Source of the DNA: Nitrincola salilacus
GTDB taxonomy: Bacteria; Pseudomonadota; Gammaproteobacteria; Pseudomonadales; Balneatricaceae
Direction: 5' to 3'
DNA length: 64,000 nt
Assembly: GCF_046271865.1 (NCBI RefSeq)
Contig: NZ_CP176580.1
Span: 1,116,001-1,180,000 of the forward strand
A program made the position numbers and the translations under genes. Position 1 is the first letter of the stretch; the number at the start of each line of letters is the position of its first letter. This document shows positions 7,667-15,771 of this stretch, in pieces. A model generated the notes under the pieces. It made no database searches. It had not been told where the DNA came from and worked only from the letters and a program-made list of their open reading frames with translations.

Positions 7667-9313
7667 ATGTCTGCTGTGATAGAAAAAGCTGCTGCTATGC
7701 AAAACAATGATTGGTGGAAAGGTGGTGTGATCTATCAGATCTATCCTCGCAGCTTCATGGACAGCAATGGTGATGGTATCGGTGATCTGCCGGGCATCAC
7801 CGCGAAACTGGATTATGTGGCGTCACTGGGCGTGGATGGTATCTGGCTGTCGCCTTTTTTCACCTCCCCGATGAAAGATTTCGGTTACGATGTTTCTGAT
7901 TATCGCGGTGTTGATCCGCTGTTCGGGACGTTGGATGATTTTCGTGCGCTGGTAGCCAAGGCGCATGAGCTTGGCCTTCGCGTCACTATTGATCAGGTAC
8001 TGAGCCATACGGCTGATGTGCATCCCTGGTTCCGTGAAAGTCGCCAGAATCGCGATAATGCCAAAGCTGACTGGTATGTCTGGGCTGATCCCAAGCCCGA
8101 CGGCACTCCGCCAAACAATTGGTTGTCTATCTTCGGTGGTAGTGCCTGGACCTTTGATAGCCGTCGTCAGCAGTATTACCTGCACAACTTCCTGACCAGT
8201 CAGCCGGATCTGAATTTCCATAATCCGGATGTGCGTCAGGCGCAGTTGGATAACATGCGTTTCTGGCTGGATCTCGGTGTGAATGGTTTCCGATTGGATA
8301 CTGTGAACTTCTACTTTCACAACGCCGCTCTGACCGACAACCCGCCGGTTCCTCAGGGGGGGGCGAAAACACTCGGTGCGCCGGCAACCAATCCTTACAC
8401 CTGGCAGCGCCATGTGCATGATCTGAGCCAGCCGGAAAACCTGCTGTTCCTGCAGGATATCCGTCGCCTGCTGGATGAGTATCCCGGTGCGACCAGTGTT
8501 GGTGAGATAGGCGACGATAATCCGCTGGAGCGGATGGCGGAATATACCTCCGGCAACGACAAGTTGCATATGGCGTATACCTTCGACCTGCTCAACACAC
8601 CACGCTCACCGGAGTATATTCGTGAAGTGATCGAACGTTTCCGTAGTATCGCCGGTGATGCCTGGCCCTGCTGGGCGTTGTCGAACCATGATGTGGTGCG
8701 TAGTGCCACGCGCTGGGGGGCTGAAAAGGGTGCCGAAGAAGGTGCTGACTATGCAAAAGTGATTCTGGCGATGCAGATGGCGTTGCGTGGCAGTGTCTGT
8801 CTTTATCAGGGGGAAGAGCTAGGATTGCCCGAGGCGGAAGTACCTTTTGAGCGTATTCAGGACCCCTATGGCATCCCTTTCTGGCCTGAGTTCAAAGGAC
8901 GTGATGGCTGTCGTACACCGATGGTGTGGCAGCAGGCACCTCAGGGTGGTTTCTCCGAAGTTGAGCCCTGGCTGCCTGTGGACGAGCGCCATCTAGCTCT
9001 GTCGGTGGCACAACAGGAGGCAAGTGAAGACTCGATGCTGCAGGCGATGCGCCGGTTTATCTGCTGGCGCCGTGAGCAGCCTGCATTGCTTAAAGGAGAT
9101 CTGGAGTTACTGCAGAACACAGGTGAGATGCTGTGCTGGATTCGCAGAACACCTGAGCAGGCGCTGCTGGTGGCGATCAATCTGACATCGTCGGAATTGA
9201 CGCAGCCCTATACTGGCCCTGTAACACTGCTGCAGGGGCATGGCTTCAGCGGCACAGTTGTAAATGAGCAGATAGTGCTGCCGCCTTATCAGGCACTGTT
9301 TGCGGAAATTTAA
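7667..9313 (+). CDS. alpha-glucosidase, glycoside hydrolase family 13 (GH13_23 type)
   Basis: A 548-residue cytoplasmic enzyme that hydrolyses imported alpha-glucosides to glucose. The sequence is strikingly like the characterised Halomonas alpha-glucosidase: WWKGGVIYQIYPRSF start, DFGYDVSDYRGVDP and NWLSIFGGSAW are all shared. Catalytic residues fall at D211 (nucleophile, in GFRLD), E280 (acid/base, in GEIGDDNP) and D342 (in SNHD). All three are offset by the same nine residues from the Halomonas positions as I recall them. I place the start at 7667 because GAGGAG (7651-7656) is well spaced from it, while the upstream ATG at 7658 is too close. The operon context supports intracellular cleavage of a transported disaccharide. 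Exact specificity (maltose, sucrose or others) is not visible. Confidence 0.93.
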   Translation: MSAVIEKAAAMQNNDWWKGGVIYQIYPRSFMDSNGDGIGDLPGITAKLDYVASLGVDGIWLSPFFTSPMKDFGYDVSDYRGVDPLFGTLDDFRALVAKAHELGLRVTIDQVLSHTADVHPWFRESRQNRDNAKADWYVWADPKPDGTPPNNWLSIFGGSAWTFDSRRQQYYLHNFLTSQPDLNFHNPDVRQAQLDNMRFWLDLGVNGFRLDTVNFYFHNAALTDNPPVPQGGAKTLGAPATNPYTWQRHVHDLSQPENLLFLQDIRRLLDEYPGATSVGEIGDDNPLERMAEYTSGNDKLHMAYTFDLLNTPRSPEYIREVIERFRSIAGDAWPCWALSNHDVVRSATRWGAEKGAEEGADYAKVILAMQMALRGSVCLYQGEELGLPEAEVPFERIQDPYGIPFWPEFKGRDGCRTPMVWQQAPQGGFSEVEPWLPVDERHLALSVAQQEASEDSMLQAMRRFICWRREQPALLKGDLELLQNTGEMLCWIRRTPEQALLVAINLTSSELTQPYTGPVTLLQGHGFSGTVVNEQIVLPPYQALFAEI

Positions 9314-9321
9314 TGGAAACT

Positions 9322-9339
9322 CCGGGTGCCTGCACCCGG
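9322..9339 (+). promoter_or_regulatory. intercistronic hairpin between glucosidase and ATPase genes
   Basis: CCGGGTG (9322-9328) pairs with CACCCGG (9333-9339) around a 4-nt loop, just after the glucosidase stop and 12 nt before the chosen ATPase start. There is no T-run. It may modulate ATPase translation or mRNA stability. Confidence 0.6.
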
Positions 9340-9351
9340 CTGGAGAGCACG

Positions 9352-10479
9352 ATGGCAAGCGTCACACTGACAAAAATAAATAAAGCCTACGGCCCTGTTC
9401 ACATCTTGCGTGATATAGATCTGACGATTGAAAATGGCGAGTTTGTTGTCTTTGTCGGCCCCTCCGGCTGCGGCAAATCAACGCTGTTGCGCCTGATTGC
9501 CGGTCTGGAAGAGATCTCTTCCGGTGATCTGCATATCGGTGGTGATCTGGTCAACCACCTGTCGCCCAAGGAGCGTGGAGTCGGGATGGTGTTTCAGTCC
9601 TACGCCCTCTATCCGCACATGACGGTGTATGAAAACATCGCCTTTGGCCTCAAACTGGCAAAAGAGAAGCCGCAGACCGTGCATGAGCGGGTGTCGAAAA
9701 CCGCCGAGGTGTTGCAACTTGAGGCACTGCTTGAGCGTAAGCCCAAGGAGATGTCAGGTGGTCAGCGCCAGCGTGTGGCGATAGGTCGTGCCATGGCACG
9801 AGAGCCAAGGATCATGCTGTTTGATGAGCCGCTGTCAAACCTGGATGCTTCACTGCGTGTGCAGATGCGCACCGAGATCGCCAAACTGCATCAGCGCCTT
9901 AAATCCACCATGGTGTATGTGACCCATGATCAGGTGGAAGCGATGACCCTGGCCGACAAGATCGTGGTGCTGAATGCCGGTCGTGTGGAGCAGGTAGGCA
10001 CCCCTTATGAGTTGTATGAGAATCCGGCTTCGGTTTTTGTGGCAGGCTTTATCGGTTCCCCAAAGATGAACTTTATCCATGGTACTTTGCTGACACCTGG
10101 GGTTTCGCAGTCACGAATCAGTATTGCAGGAGCAGGGGAGGTGGTTGCGGCCATTGACAGCAGCAGGCTGCAGAAAAATGCTCAGGTCACTCTGGGTGTC
10201 CGACCCGAACATCTGGCTCTGCGTCCGGCAACGGCTAAAGATGATGGGTTGGAAGTGATCAATGTCGAGTATCTGGGCAATGAGTCCTTTGTTTATCTGC
10301 AGCATCCCTGCGCTGAAGAGTTGCTGGTGGCCAGGGCTCCTGCCTATACCTCGATCAAAGTCGGTGACCTGGTGACGCTGGAGATCAGTCCTGAGCTGAC
10401 CTACCTGTTCGATGACGCTGGCCTGGCTTTGCCGCGTACCCGTCTGACCGAGCAGAGCAGAGAGGTCGTGCATGGGTGA
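9352..10479 (+). CDS. sugar ABC transporter ATP-binding protein (MalK/UgpC family)
   Basis: A 375-residue ATPase that drives the two permeases. Walker A GPSGCGKST is at 36-44, the signature MSGGQ at 134-138, Walker B ends at D158-E159 (IMLFDEP), and the switch His follows in YVTHDQVEAM. The C-terminal third is the regulatory TOBE/OB domain typical of MalK (LGVRPEHLAL). An ATG at 9313 overlaps the previous stop (TAATG) but would place a hairpin in the coding region. The ATG at 9352 has GGAGAG before it and begins the normal family N-terminus, so it is preferred. The last 8 nt overlap the LacI gene. Confidence 0.92.
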   Translation: MASVTLTKINKAYGPVHILRDIDLTIENGEFVVFVGPSGCGKSTLLRLIAGLEEISSGDLHIGGDLVNHLSPKERGVGMVFQSYALYPHMTVYENIAFGLKLAKEKPQTVHERVSKTAEVLQLEALLERKPKEMSGGQRQRVAIGRAMAREPRIMLFDEPLSNLDASLRVQMRTEIAKLHQRLKSTMVYVTHDQVEAMTLADKIVVLNAGRVEQVGTPYELYENPASVFVAGFIGSPKMNFIHGTLLTPGVSQSRISIAGAGEVVAAIDSSRLQKNAQVTLGVRPEHLALRPATAKDDGLEVINVEYLGNESFVYLQHPCAEELLVARAPAYTSIKVGDLVTLEISPELTYLFDDAGLALPRTRLTEQSREVVHG

Positions 10480-11554
10480 TGAGAGTCAGGTCGTGGAGGA
10501 ACCGCGTCGGCTGACCATCAAGGATATCGCATTGAAACTGAATGTCTCGACGGCGACCATATCCAATGCCTTCAACCGCCCGGATCAACTGTCTGAGCGG
10601 TTGCGCAAACGCATACTCGAGGACTGCCGCAAGCTGGGCTATGATGGCCCGAATGCGGCAGCGCGCAGCCTGCGTACCGGTCGCAGCGGTATCATTGGCG
10701 TCATGCTGACCGACAGTCTTGCGTACAGTATGAGCGATCCCGTTGCCAGCCAGTTTCTGGCCGGTGTCGGTGAGGTGCTGGATAAACAGCATTGCAATAT
10801 GCTGTTGCTGCAGGTTAAGGATGAGGACAGCAGTTACAAGAGCCGCCAGATGGAATCGATGGTGGATGGCTTCATCATCTATGGCATCATGCGTAGCGGG
10901 CGTCAGTTTGAACGCCTGATGCAGCAGCAGAAGCGCACCGTGACGGTCGACTTCGATATGGATCAGTTCACCTCGGTCAATATCGAGAACTACTCCGGAG
11001 CCAGAGCCTCTGCTGAGCATGCCTTGAAGCATGGCCATCGACAGGTGGCGATACTGGGGCTACGCCTGATATCGGATCATCAGGTGGCACTGGTGAGTCA
11101 TCGGCAACTGCTGAATTCGCGCCATTCCATAACTGTGCGCCGACTGGATGGTTATCTGGATGCATTGAGCCAGGCAGGACTCGATCCCGAGCAGGTGCCG
11201 ATCTGGAATATTCCCGAAAACTCCCATCGTATTGCCTATCAGGTGGCCAGTGAAATACTCATGGGTCCCAATCGACCAAGTTTGCTGCTGTGCATGAGTG
11301 ATCGTGTGGCACTGGCGGCGCTGCAGGTGGCGTTACAACTGAAGATAAAAGTGCCGGAAGAGCTGCACATCGTGGGCTTTGACGGTATCCCCGAAGGCAA
11401 TAATCTGCACCCGTCTCTGACCACTGTGCATCAGCAGAGTGAGCAGAAAGGGCAGCTGGCTGCCAGAATTTTTCTGGGGCAGGAGGCGGATCGGGATGTG
11501 GTACTGCCGACACAGCTTGTCGTCAGAGAGAGTTGTCCGGCGGTTGATCCATAG
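10472..11554 (+). CDS. LacI-family transcriptional regulator of the alpha-glucoside operon
   Basis: A 360-residue DNA-binding repressor. The N-terminal helix-turn-helix reads TIKDIALKLNVSTATISNAF, followed by the hinge helix region (AARSLRTGRSG) and a periplasmic-binding-protein-like effector domain to the end. The effector domain is longer than average in the middle (about residues 185-225). It overlaps the ATPase gene by 8 nt and so is co-transcribed, allowing autoregulation through the candidate operator at 4399-4412. The effector is presumably the transported sugar or a derivative. It converges with iolB on the other strand. Confidence 0.88.
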   Translation: MGDESQVVEEPRRLTIKDIALKLNVSTATISNAFNRPDQLSERLRKRILEDCRKLGYDGPNAAARSLRTGRSGIIGVMLTDSLAYSMSDPVASQFLAGVGEVLDKQHCNMLLLQVKDEDSSYKSRQMESMVDGFIIYGIMRSGRQFERLMQQQKRTVTVDFDMDQFTSVNIENYSGARASAEHALKHGHRQVAILGLRLISDHQVALVSHRQLLNSRHSITVRRLDGYLDALSQAGLDPEQVPIWNIPENSHRIAYQVASEILMGPNRPSLLLCMSDRVALAALQVALQLKIKVPEELHIVGFDGIPEGNNLHPSLTTVHQQSEQKGQLAARIFLGQEADRDVVLPTQLVVRESCPAVDP

Positions 11555-11584
11555 CAAGAGCCAGGGCCGGACAACTGACAGTTT

Positions 11585-12388
11585 TCAGGGCTTGATCATC
11601 CACTCATGTGCTGGATCATTCTTGAATATCCATGTCCGTTCCGGGCCAGCCATCGTATTCAGATAATAGAGATCATAGCCGTGAGGTGCGCCGACCGGAT
11701 GATAGCCTCTGGGTACCATGACCACCCCCCGGTCTTCGACCGTGATGGTTTCATCGAGACTGCGATCGTCGGTGTAGACACGCTGAAAGGCAAAGCCCTG
11801 CTGCGGGTTCAGCCGATGATAGTAGGTCTCCTCCAGATGTGTCTCAACTGGCTTGTCGTCTGTGTCGTGTTTATGCGGCGGATAGCTGGACCAGTTTCCA
11901 TTGGGTGTGAAAACCTCAACCACCAGCAGTCGCTCTGCCGGGATCTCGTTGAACAGAATATTACAGACCCAACGCTCGTTACTGCCTTCGCCCCTTACGA
12001 TATAGGCCAACTGCTCAGGTTTGATCAGTCGGGCGGGGTACTTCCCTTCGGCGGGGGCGCGAGACACCGCCAGCTCCAGATCGGTCAGGGCGGTCACCGT
12101 GAGTTGCTCATGCGGTGGGGCGTAGACGGCAAAAGGCGGCTGCTGTTCAAAGATCGACATGCGCTCGCCTATCCCCTGCCAGCTCTCCTGTGAGGTCGCG
12201 ACATCAGCTTTGCCCGTCATCAGCACCAGACAGACTTCTGTCTGGTCTGTTGGCAGTGTGATGCTTTGCCCGGCTTGCAGCACATAGACCTCAAAGCCCA
12301 CATATTGCCAGTTGGCAGAGGCAGGGGTGATGCGCTGGATGCAGCCCAGTTCATCCGGTGCCTGGGGCCTGGATAACAGATGTGACAT
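11585..12388 (-). CDS. iolB: 5-deoxy-glucuronate isomerase
   Basis: A 267-residue cupin-fold enzyme that converts 5-deoxy-glucuronate to 2-deoxy-5-keto-gluconate in myo-inositol catabolism. Family features include the metal-binding PPHKHD and EETYYHR segments and the VPRGYHPVGAPHGYDLYYLN motif near the C-terminus. Length is normal. Two ATGs lie six bases apart. AGGAGG abuts the first, so the second (12388) has the proper spacing. It is the last gene of the minus-strand iolR-iolG-iolB run, 15 nt after iolG. Confidence 0.95.
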   Translation of the reverse strand: MSHLLSRPQAPDELGCIQRITPASANWQYVGFEVYVLQAGQSITLPTDQTEVCLVLMTGKADVATSQESWQGIGERMSIFEQQPPFAVYAPPHEQLTVTALTDLELAVSRAPAEGKYPARLIKPEQLAYIVRGEGSNERWVCNILFNEIPAERLLVVEVFTPNGNWSSYPPHKHDTDDKPVETHLEETYYHRLNPQQGFAFQRVYTDDRSLDETITVEDRGVVMVPRGYHPVGAPHGYDLYYLNTMAGPERTWIFKNDPAHEWMIKP

Positions 12389-12403
12389 GTTCATCCTCCT
12401 GAT

Positions 12404-13390
12404 TTAAAGCGTGATCACCCGACCGCTGCTGGCTGATTCATAGGCTGCATCAGCCAGAACCAGCGCCATCAGGCCATCATGTTGATTGGCCAGCGGCTGC
12501 TCCTTACCCTGAACGGACTGTATGAAATTCTCCAGCTCCCTCTGATAGGCGGCAGCGTAGCGCTCCAGGAAAAAATGCTGAGGTTTTGCTGCAATGGCGC
12601 CGGAGGCATTGGTTACCACAAGGGTGCTTTCGCGCTGATTTTCCGCCTGAGCCATCCCTTTGGAACCCAGCACCTCAACGCGCTGATCATAGCCATAAGC
12701 TGCCCGTCGACTGTTGCTGATCTGGCACAGTTTACCGCTGGCGGTTTTCAGGGTGACCAGTGCGCTATCCACATCGCCATTGGCACCGATTTCGGGATCG
12801 ATCAGACAACTGGCGGTGGCAAATACTTCTACTGGCTCTTCGCCAAGCAGCCAGCGTGCCATATCCAGATCGTGGATCATCATGTCGCGGAACAGGCCGC
12901 CTGAAGATCTGACATACTGCGCCGGTGGTGGTGAAGGATCACGACTGGTGATGGTGACCATCTCCAGTTTGCCAATCGCTTCTGAATCTATCTGTGCCTT
13001 GACTGCGCTGAAGTTCGGATCATAACGGCGGTTGAATCCGACCAGGCAGAGCACACCTGCCTTTTCTACATATTCAAGGCAGGCACGAGTTCTGTCGGCA
13101 CTCAGATCTATCGGTTTTTCACAGAAGATCGCTTTGCCGGCGGCAGCGGCTTTTTCGATCAGATCCGCATGTGTATCGGTCGGGCTGGCAATGATCACGG
13201 CATGTATCTCAGGGTCTGCCAGAGCCTGAGTCACTGTTGTTACCTGTGCGTCATATTTATCTGCCAGTGTCTGAGCAGACTCTGCAAAAAGATCAACAAC
13301 ATAACGAAGGTTGGCATGAGCATGGGCAGCGACGTTGGCCGCATGAATGGCGCCGATACGGCCAGCACCAAACAGACAGAAATTCAGCAT
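12404..13390 (-). CDS. iolG: inositol 2-dehydrogenase
   Basis: A 328-residue Gfo/Idh/MocA oxidoreductase that oxidises myo-inositol to scyllo-inosose with NAD, the first catabolic step. The Rossmann motif GAGRIG is at 8-13. The catalytic lysine is K92 in FCEKPIDL, and D169 and H173 (RDMMIHDLDMARW) complete the inositol-dehydrogenase triad. GGAG precedes the ATG at proper spacing. It lies between iolR and iolB on the same strand. A second Gfo/Idh/MocA protein is encoded in the facing operon and probably handles another isomer or a related step. Confidence 0.93.
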   Translation of the reverse strand: MLNFCLFGAGRIGAIHAANVAAHAHANLRYVVDLFAESAQTLADKYDAQVTTVTQALADPEIHAVIIASPTDTHADLIEKAAAAGKAIFCEKPIDLSADRTRACLEYVEKAGVLCLVGFNRRYDPNFSAVKAQIDSEAIGKLEMVTITSRDPSPPPAQYVRSSGGLFRDMMIHDLDMARWLLGEEPVEVFATASCLIDPEIGANGDVDSALVTLKTASGKLCQISNSRRAAYGYDQRVEVLGSKGMAQAENQRESTLVVTNASGAIAAKPQHFFLERYAAAYQRELENFIQSVQGKEQPLANQHDGLMALVLADAAYESASSGRVITL

Positions 13391-13412
13391 TATTATTCTC
13401 CGGTTTACAGGG

Positions 13413-14276
13413 TCAGGCCGGGTTATCGGCCATGGTTTTTTTATTATCCAATCGGTATGCGAGGCCGATCGACAAGGATTGAGCCAGGCATAAAGCGGGT
13501 GTCAGAGATCTGAAACCATGTACTTCGGATTCGGGCAGTGTGAAGGAGACGGTCGCATATCGGGCAAGTGGGCTCAGTTTGCTATCACTGATGACTAGAA
13601 TCGGCACCCCTTTTTCGGAGGCGATACGGACTGTTTCATCGGTTTCCGATGCATAGGGCCGAAAACTGATGGCAATCAATACGTCCTGCTGACCGATGGA
13701 ACTGGCCTGTTCGCGAATCATCCCGCCAACGTTATCCAGCAGATGGGCACGCCGATCGATATGGCGCAGCGCGTAGGCAAAATAGGCCGCAGGCACGAAG
13801 GAGCGACGCATGCCGATGATATGGGTGGCTTCGGCACGCGCCAGAAGGTCAATCGCCCGCTCCAGCTCTTCTGCCGGTGTGATCTCCTCCAGCGCCTGGA
13901 GTGCCAGCGAGTCGGCATGCACGAACTCACCCAGCAGTTGAACGGGTGATTGGGTGCCGGGATCACCGAGCCGTTCACGCGCGATGCGAATACGTTCGGT
14001 ATAGCTGGGGCTCTCCTGCAGCAGCTTTTGCTGGAACAGGCTCTGCATCTCGCTGAACCCGCTGTAGCCAAATGCATTGGCAAAGCGGACCAGAGTGGAG
14101 GGGTGTACCTGTGCATCCTGCGCGATCACGGTCACTGTACCAAAAGCGATCTCGTTGGGATGGTCTATCAGATACTGAGCCACCTGGCGCAAACGCTTGC
14201 TGAGGCTGTCGTAGCGCTCGGTGATCGCTGTCTGCAGATCGCTCAGTGTTGCCGGCGTTGTCATGGGATGGTTCAT
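13413..14276 (-). CDS. iolR: MurR/RpiR-family transcriptional regulator of inositol catabolism
   Basis: A 287-residue regulator with an N-terminal HTH_6 domain (recognition segment VHPSTLVRFANAFGYSGFSEMQ) and a C-terminal SIS sugar-isomerase fold (IGMRRSF to ISFRPYASET) that likely senses an inositol-pathway phosphosugar. The start at 14276 has AGGA six bases upstream. The ATG at 14309 has no ribosome binding site and lies nearer the operator. A 16-bp palindrome (14318-14333) just upstream recurs twice in the divergent transporter promoter region, which points to autoregulation and pathway control. The name follows the RpiR-type IolR of proteobacteria, not the unrelated Bacillus IolR. Confidence 0.85.
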   Translation of the reverse strand: MNHPMTTPATLSDLQTAITERYDSLSKRLRQVAQYLIDHPNEIAFGTVTVIAQDAQVHPSTLVRFANAFGYSGFSEMQSLFQQKLLQESPSYTERIRIARERLGDPGTQSPVQLLGEFVHADSLALQALEEITPAEELERAIDLLARAEATHIIGMRRSFVPAAYFAYALRHIDRRAHLLDNVGGMIREQASSIGQQDVLIAISFRPYASETDETVRIASEKGVPILVISDSKLSPLARYATVSFTLPESEVHGFRSLTPALCLAQSLSIGLAYRLDNKKTMADNPA

Positions 14277-14317
14277 AGCGAGTCCTGTTCCAGAATTGAT
14301 GTCACTCAAAGTCTAAA

Positions 14318-14333
14318 TGGAATAAATTTTCCA
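14318..14333. promoter_or_regulatory. IolR-type operator upstream of iolR
   Basis: TGGAATAAATTTTCCA, whose reverse complement is TGGAAAATTTATTCCA, is nearly identical in form to sites at 15515-15530 and 15616-15631. It lies 41 nt before the iolR start. Repetition at three inositol-locus promoters supports it as the IolR binding site. Confidence 0.7.
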
Positions 14334-14382
14334 GAATGACTTTTCAGAATGGTAGCGTGGACTGACCGTACCAGCAAACACA

Positions 14383-14432
14383 ACCTGGAATATTCAGGTG
14401 TGCAGGGGTTCATACAGATGTTGAACCCCTGC
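14383..14432 (-). promoter_or_regulatory. paired hairpins after the inositol binding-protein gene
   Basis: Two inverted repeats follow the binding-protein stop. GCAGGGGTTCA (14402-14412) pairs over 11 bp with TGAACCCCTGC (14422-14432), then ACCTG (14383-14387) pairs with CAGGT (14395-14399). No T-run follows on the minus strand. They may stabilise the binding-protein mRNA or act as a weak terminator before iolR. Confidence 0.65.
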
Positions 14433-14442
14433 CGTTGCTGAA

Positions 14443-15399
14443 TCAGCGAACTTCACCCGCCAGTTTTTCAACCAGTGCAATGTTGTCTGCGGTAATGAAC
14501 CCCGGGCCTGAGTTCATGTGGTTGCTGGGTATGATGCCGTAGCGGCTATAGAGCGACAGCATGATCACTGGCATATAGCCCTGCAGGTAGGGCTGTTGAT
14601 CAATGGCGAAGGCAATGGTGCCTGACTTGATTGCGTCACTGATCTCGCTGCTCAGGTCAAAAGTTGCGAAGTGCAGATCATCTGTACGACGAGTCGATTC
14701 CAGCGCTCTGATGGTGGGGTGAGCCGAGTTGGGACCCAATGCCAGGATACCGTTCACATCTGCATTCTGACGCAGATAAGCTTCAACACGGCGCTGTACT
14801 TCGGTCGGGTCGTCACCGGTATCGATCATCCGACCATCCAGTGGGATACCCAGCCCATCGGCATACCCCTGACAGCGCTCGACTGATGCGGGGTTGGTGA
14901 TGTAGTGGTTGACGCACACAAAGTCAGAGACTCCGGCCATGCGTGCCTGTAGCCCTGCACCATAGCCTGCATCGTATTCCGGCTGACCGATGTGCAGCAG
15001 TGCCCCCAGCTCTTCGCTCTGCTGGTGGGTACCTGAATTGATGGTGATGACCGGAATCCCGCGGCGCACAGCATTTTGGATCGGGCCAGAGAGAACGTCA
15101 AAGTCGGCAATGCTGACGATGATGCCGTCAGGATTTGAGGCGGTGGCCTGCTCGACGATGCGCGCCATATCGGCAAGATCGCCCGTGGTGGGGTTGCGGT
15201 ACTCGACCTTAGCATTGACGGCATCACCAGCTTCACTTACAGCATTGCGGATGGTGTTCCACCAGGAGTCTGAATCGGGCGCATGGCTGATCAGTACAAA
15301 TCTTTCCTGAGCCATCACACTGATCGGGGCCGCGACGGTGGCCAGAACCAGCAGACTGGTTGAGATCAGTGTGCAGAGTTTTCTTATTAGGGGTTTCAT
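14443..15399 (-). CDS. inositol ABC transporter, periplasmic binding protein
   Basis: A 318-residue type 1 periplasmic binding protein (ribose-binding-protein fold). The signal peptide covers about 1-31 (KLCTLIS core, cleavage near SVMA/QE). Sugar-binding features include FVLISHAPDSDSWW near the mature start and the later GVSDFVCVNHY and LGPNSAHPT segments. It is divergent from the matching permease gene across a 372-bp regulatory region holding two IolR-type operators. myo-Inositol as ligand is inferred from the surrounding iol genes. Strong hairpins after the stop fit high expression of this subunit. Confidence 0.85.
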   Translation of the reverse strand: MKPLIRKLCTLISTSLLVLATVAAPISVMAQERFVLISHAPDSDSWWNTIRNAVSEAGDAVNAKVEYRNPTTGDLADMARIVEQATASNPDGIIVSIADFDVLSGPIQNAVRRGIPVITINSGTHQQSEELGALLHIGQPEYDAGYGAGLQARMAGVSDFVCVNHYITNPASVERCQGYADGLGIPLDGRMIDTGDDPTEVQRRVEAYLRQNADVNGILALGPNSAHPTIRALESTRRTDDLHFATFDLSSEISDAIKSGTIAFAIDQQPYLQGYMPVIMLSLYSRYGIIPSNHMNSGPGFITADNIALVEKLAGEVR

Positions 15400-15514
15400 T
15401 CGTATCTCCTCGCTGGGTGCGTTGTTGAAAGGAGCGCTGCTGTAGGTTCATACCTGCTGCAGTGTCTTTCGTCACCCGGTTAATATGAAATTATTATTCT
15501 CTAACGAGTAAAAA

Positions 15515-15530
15515 TGGAAAATTAATTCCA
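15515..15530. promoter_or_regulatory. IolR-type operator (binding-protein side)
   Basis: TGGAAAATTAATTCCA, a 16-bp near-perfect palindrome in the divergent region, differs at one position from the rc of the site before iolR (TGGAAAATTTATTCCA). A further degenerate copy is visible at 15586-15601. It is likely to control the minus-strand binding-protein gene, which starts 116 nt away. Confidence 0.7.
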
Positions 15531-15607
15531 TTCGATTGAAAAGATGACCCTGCAGCAGGTTTTTGTCAAGCGGGAAATCAAAAAATAAAAAATTATTTCC
15601 ATGTCGT

Positions 15608-15635
15608 TTGACAAATAGAAAATTTATTCTATTAT
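15608..15635 (+). promoter_or_regulatory. sigma-70 promoter of the inositol operon
   Basis: TTGACA (15608-15613) and TATTAT (15630-15635) are separated by 16 nt. The start of transcription is expected near 15642, leaving a leader of about 130 nt before the permease start. The IolR-type palindrome at 15616-15631 fills the spacer, so bound regulator would block RNA polymerase. Confidence 0.75.
15616..15631. promoter_or_regulatory. IolR-type operator inside the inositol operon promoter
   Basis: TAGAAAATTTATTCTA is a 16-bp palindrome that matches the other two sites except for symmetric G-to-A/C-to-T changes. Its placement between -35 and -10 is a classic repressor position. Confidence 0.72.
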
Positions 15636-15771
15636 TGGTCTCAATGGAACGCTGATCAAAACTCATGCACCGGGTGATCCCGGTGGGCAGATGAGCAATC
15701 AGAAAAGATCAGCGCAGACATTCACAGTTGAAGCAGCCTTACATAACAACAAACAATGAGGTGTCCTTGAC

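Noticed and set aside
15565..15570. Minus-strand promoter for the inositol binding-protein gene using TTGACA (reverse of TGTCAA)
   Set aside because: No acceptable -10 at 16-18 nt spacing was found.
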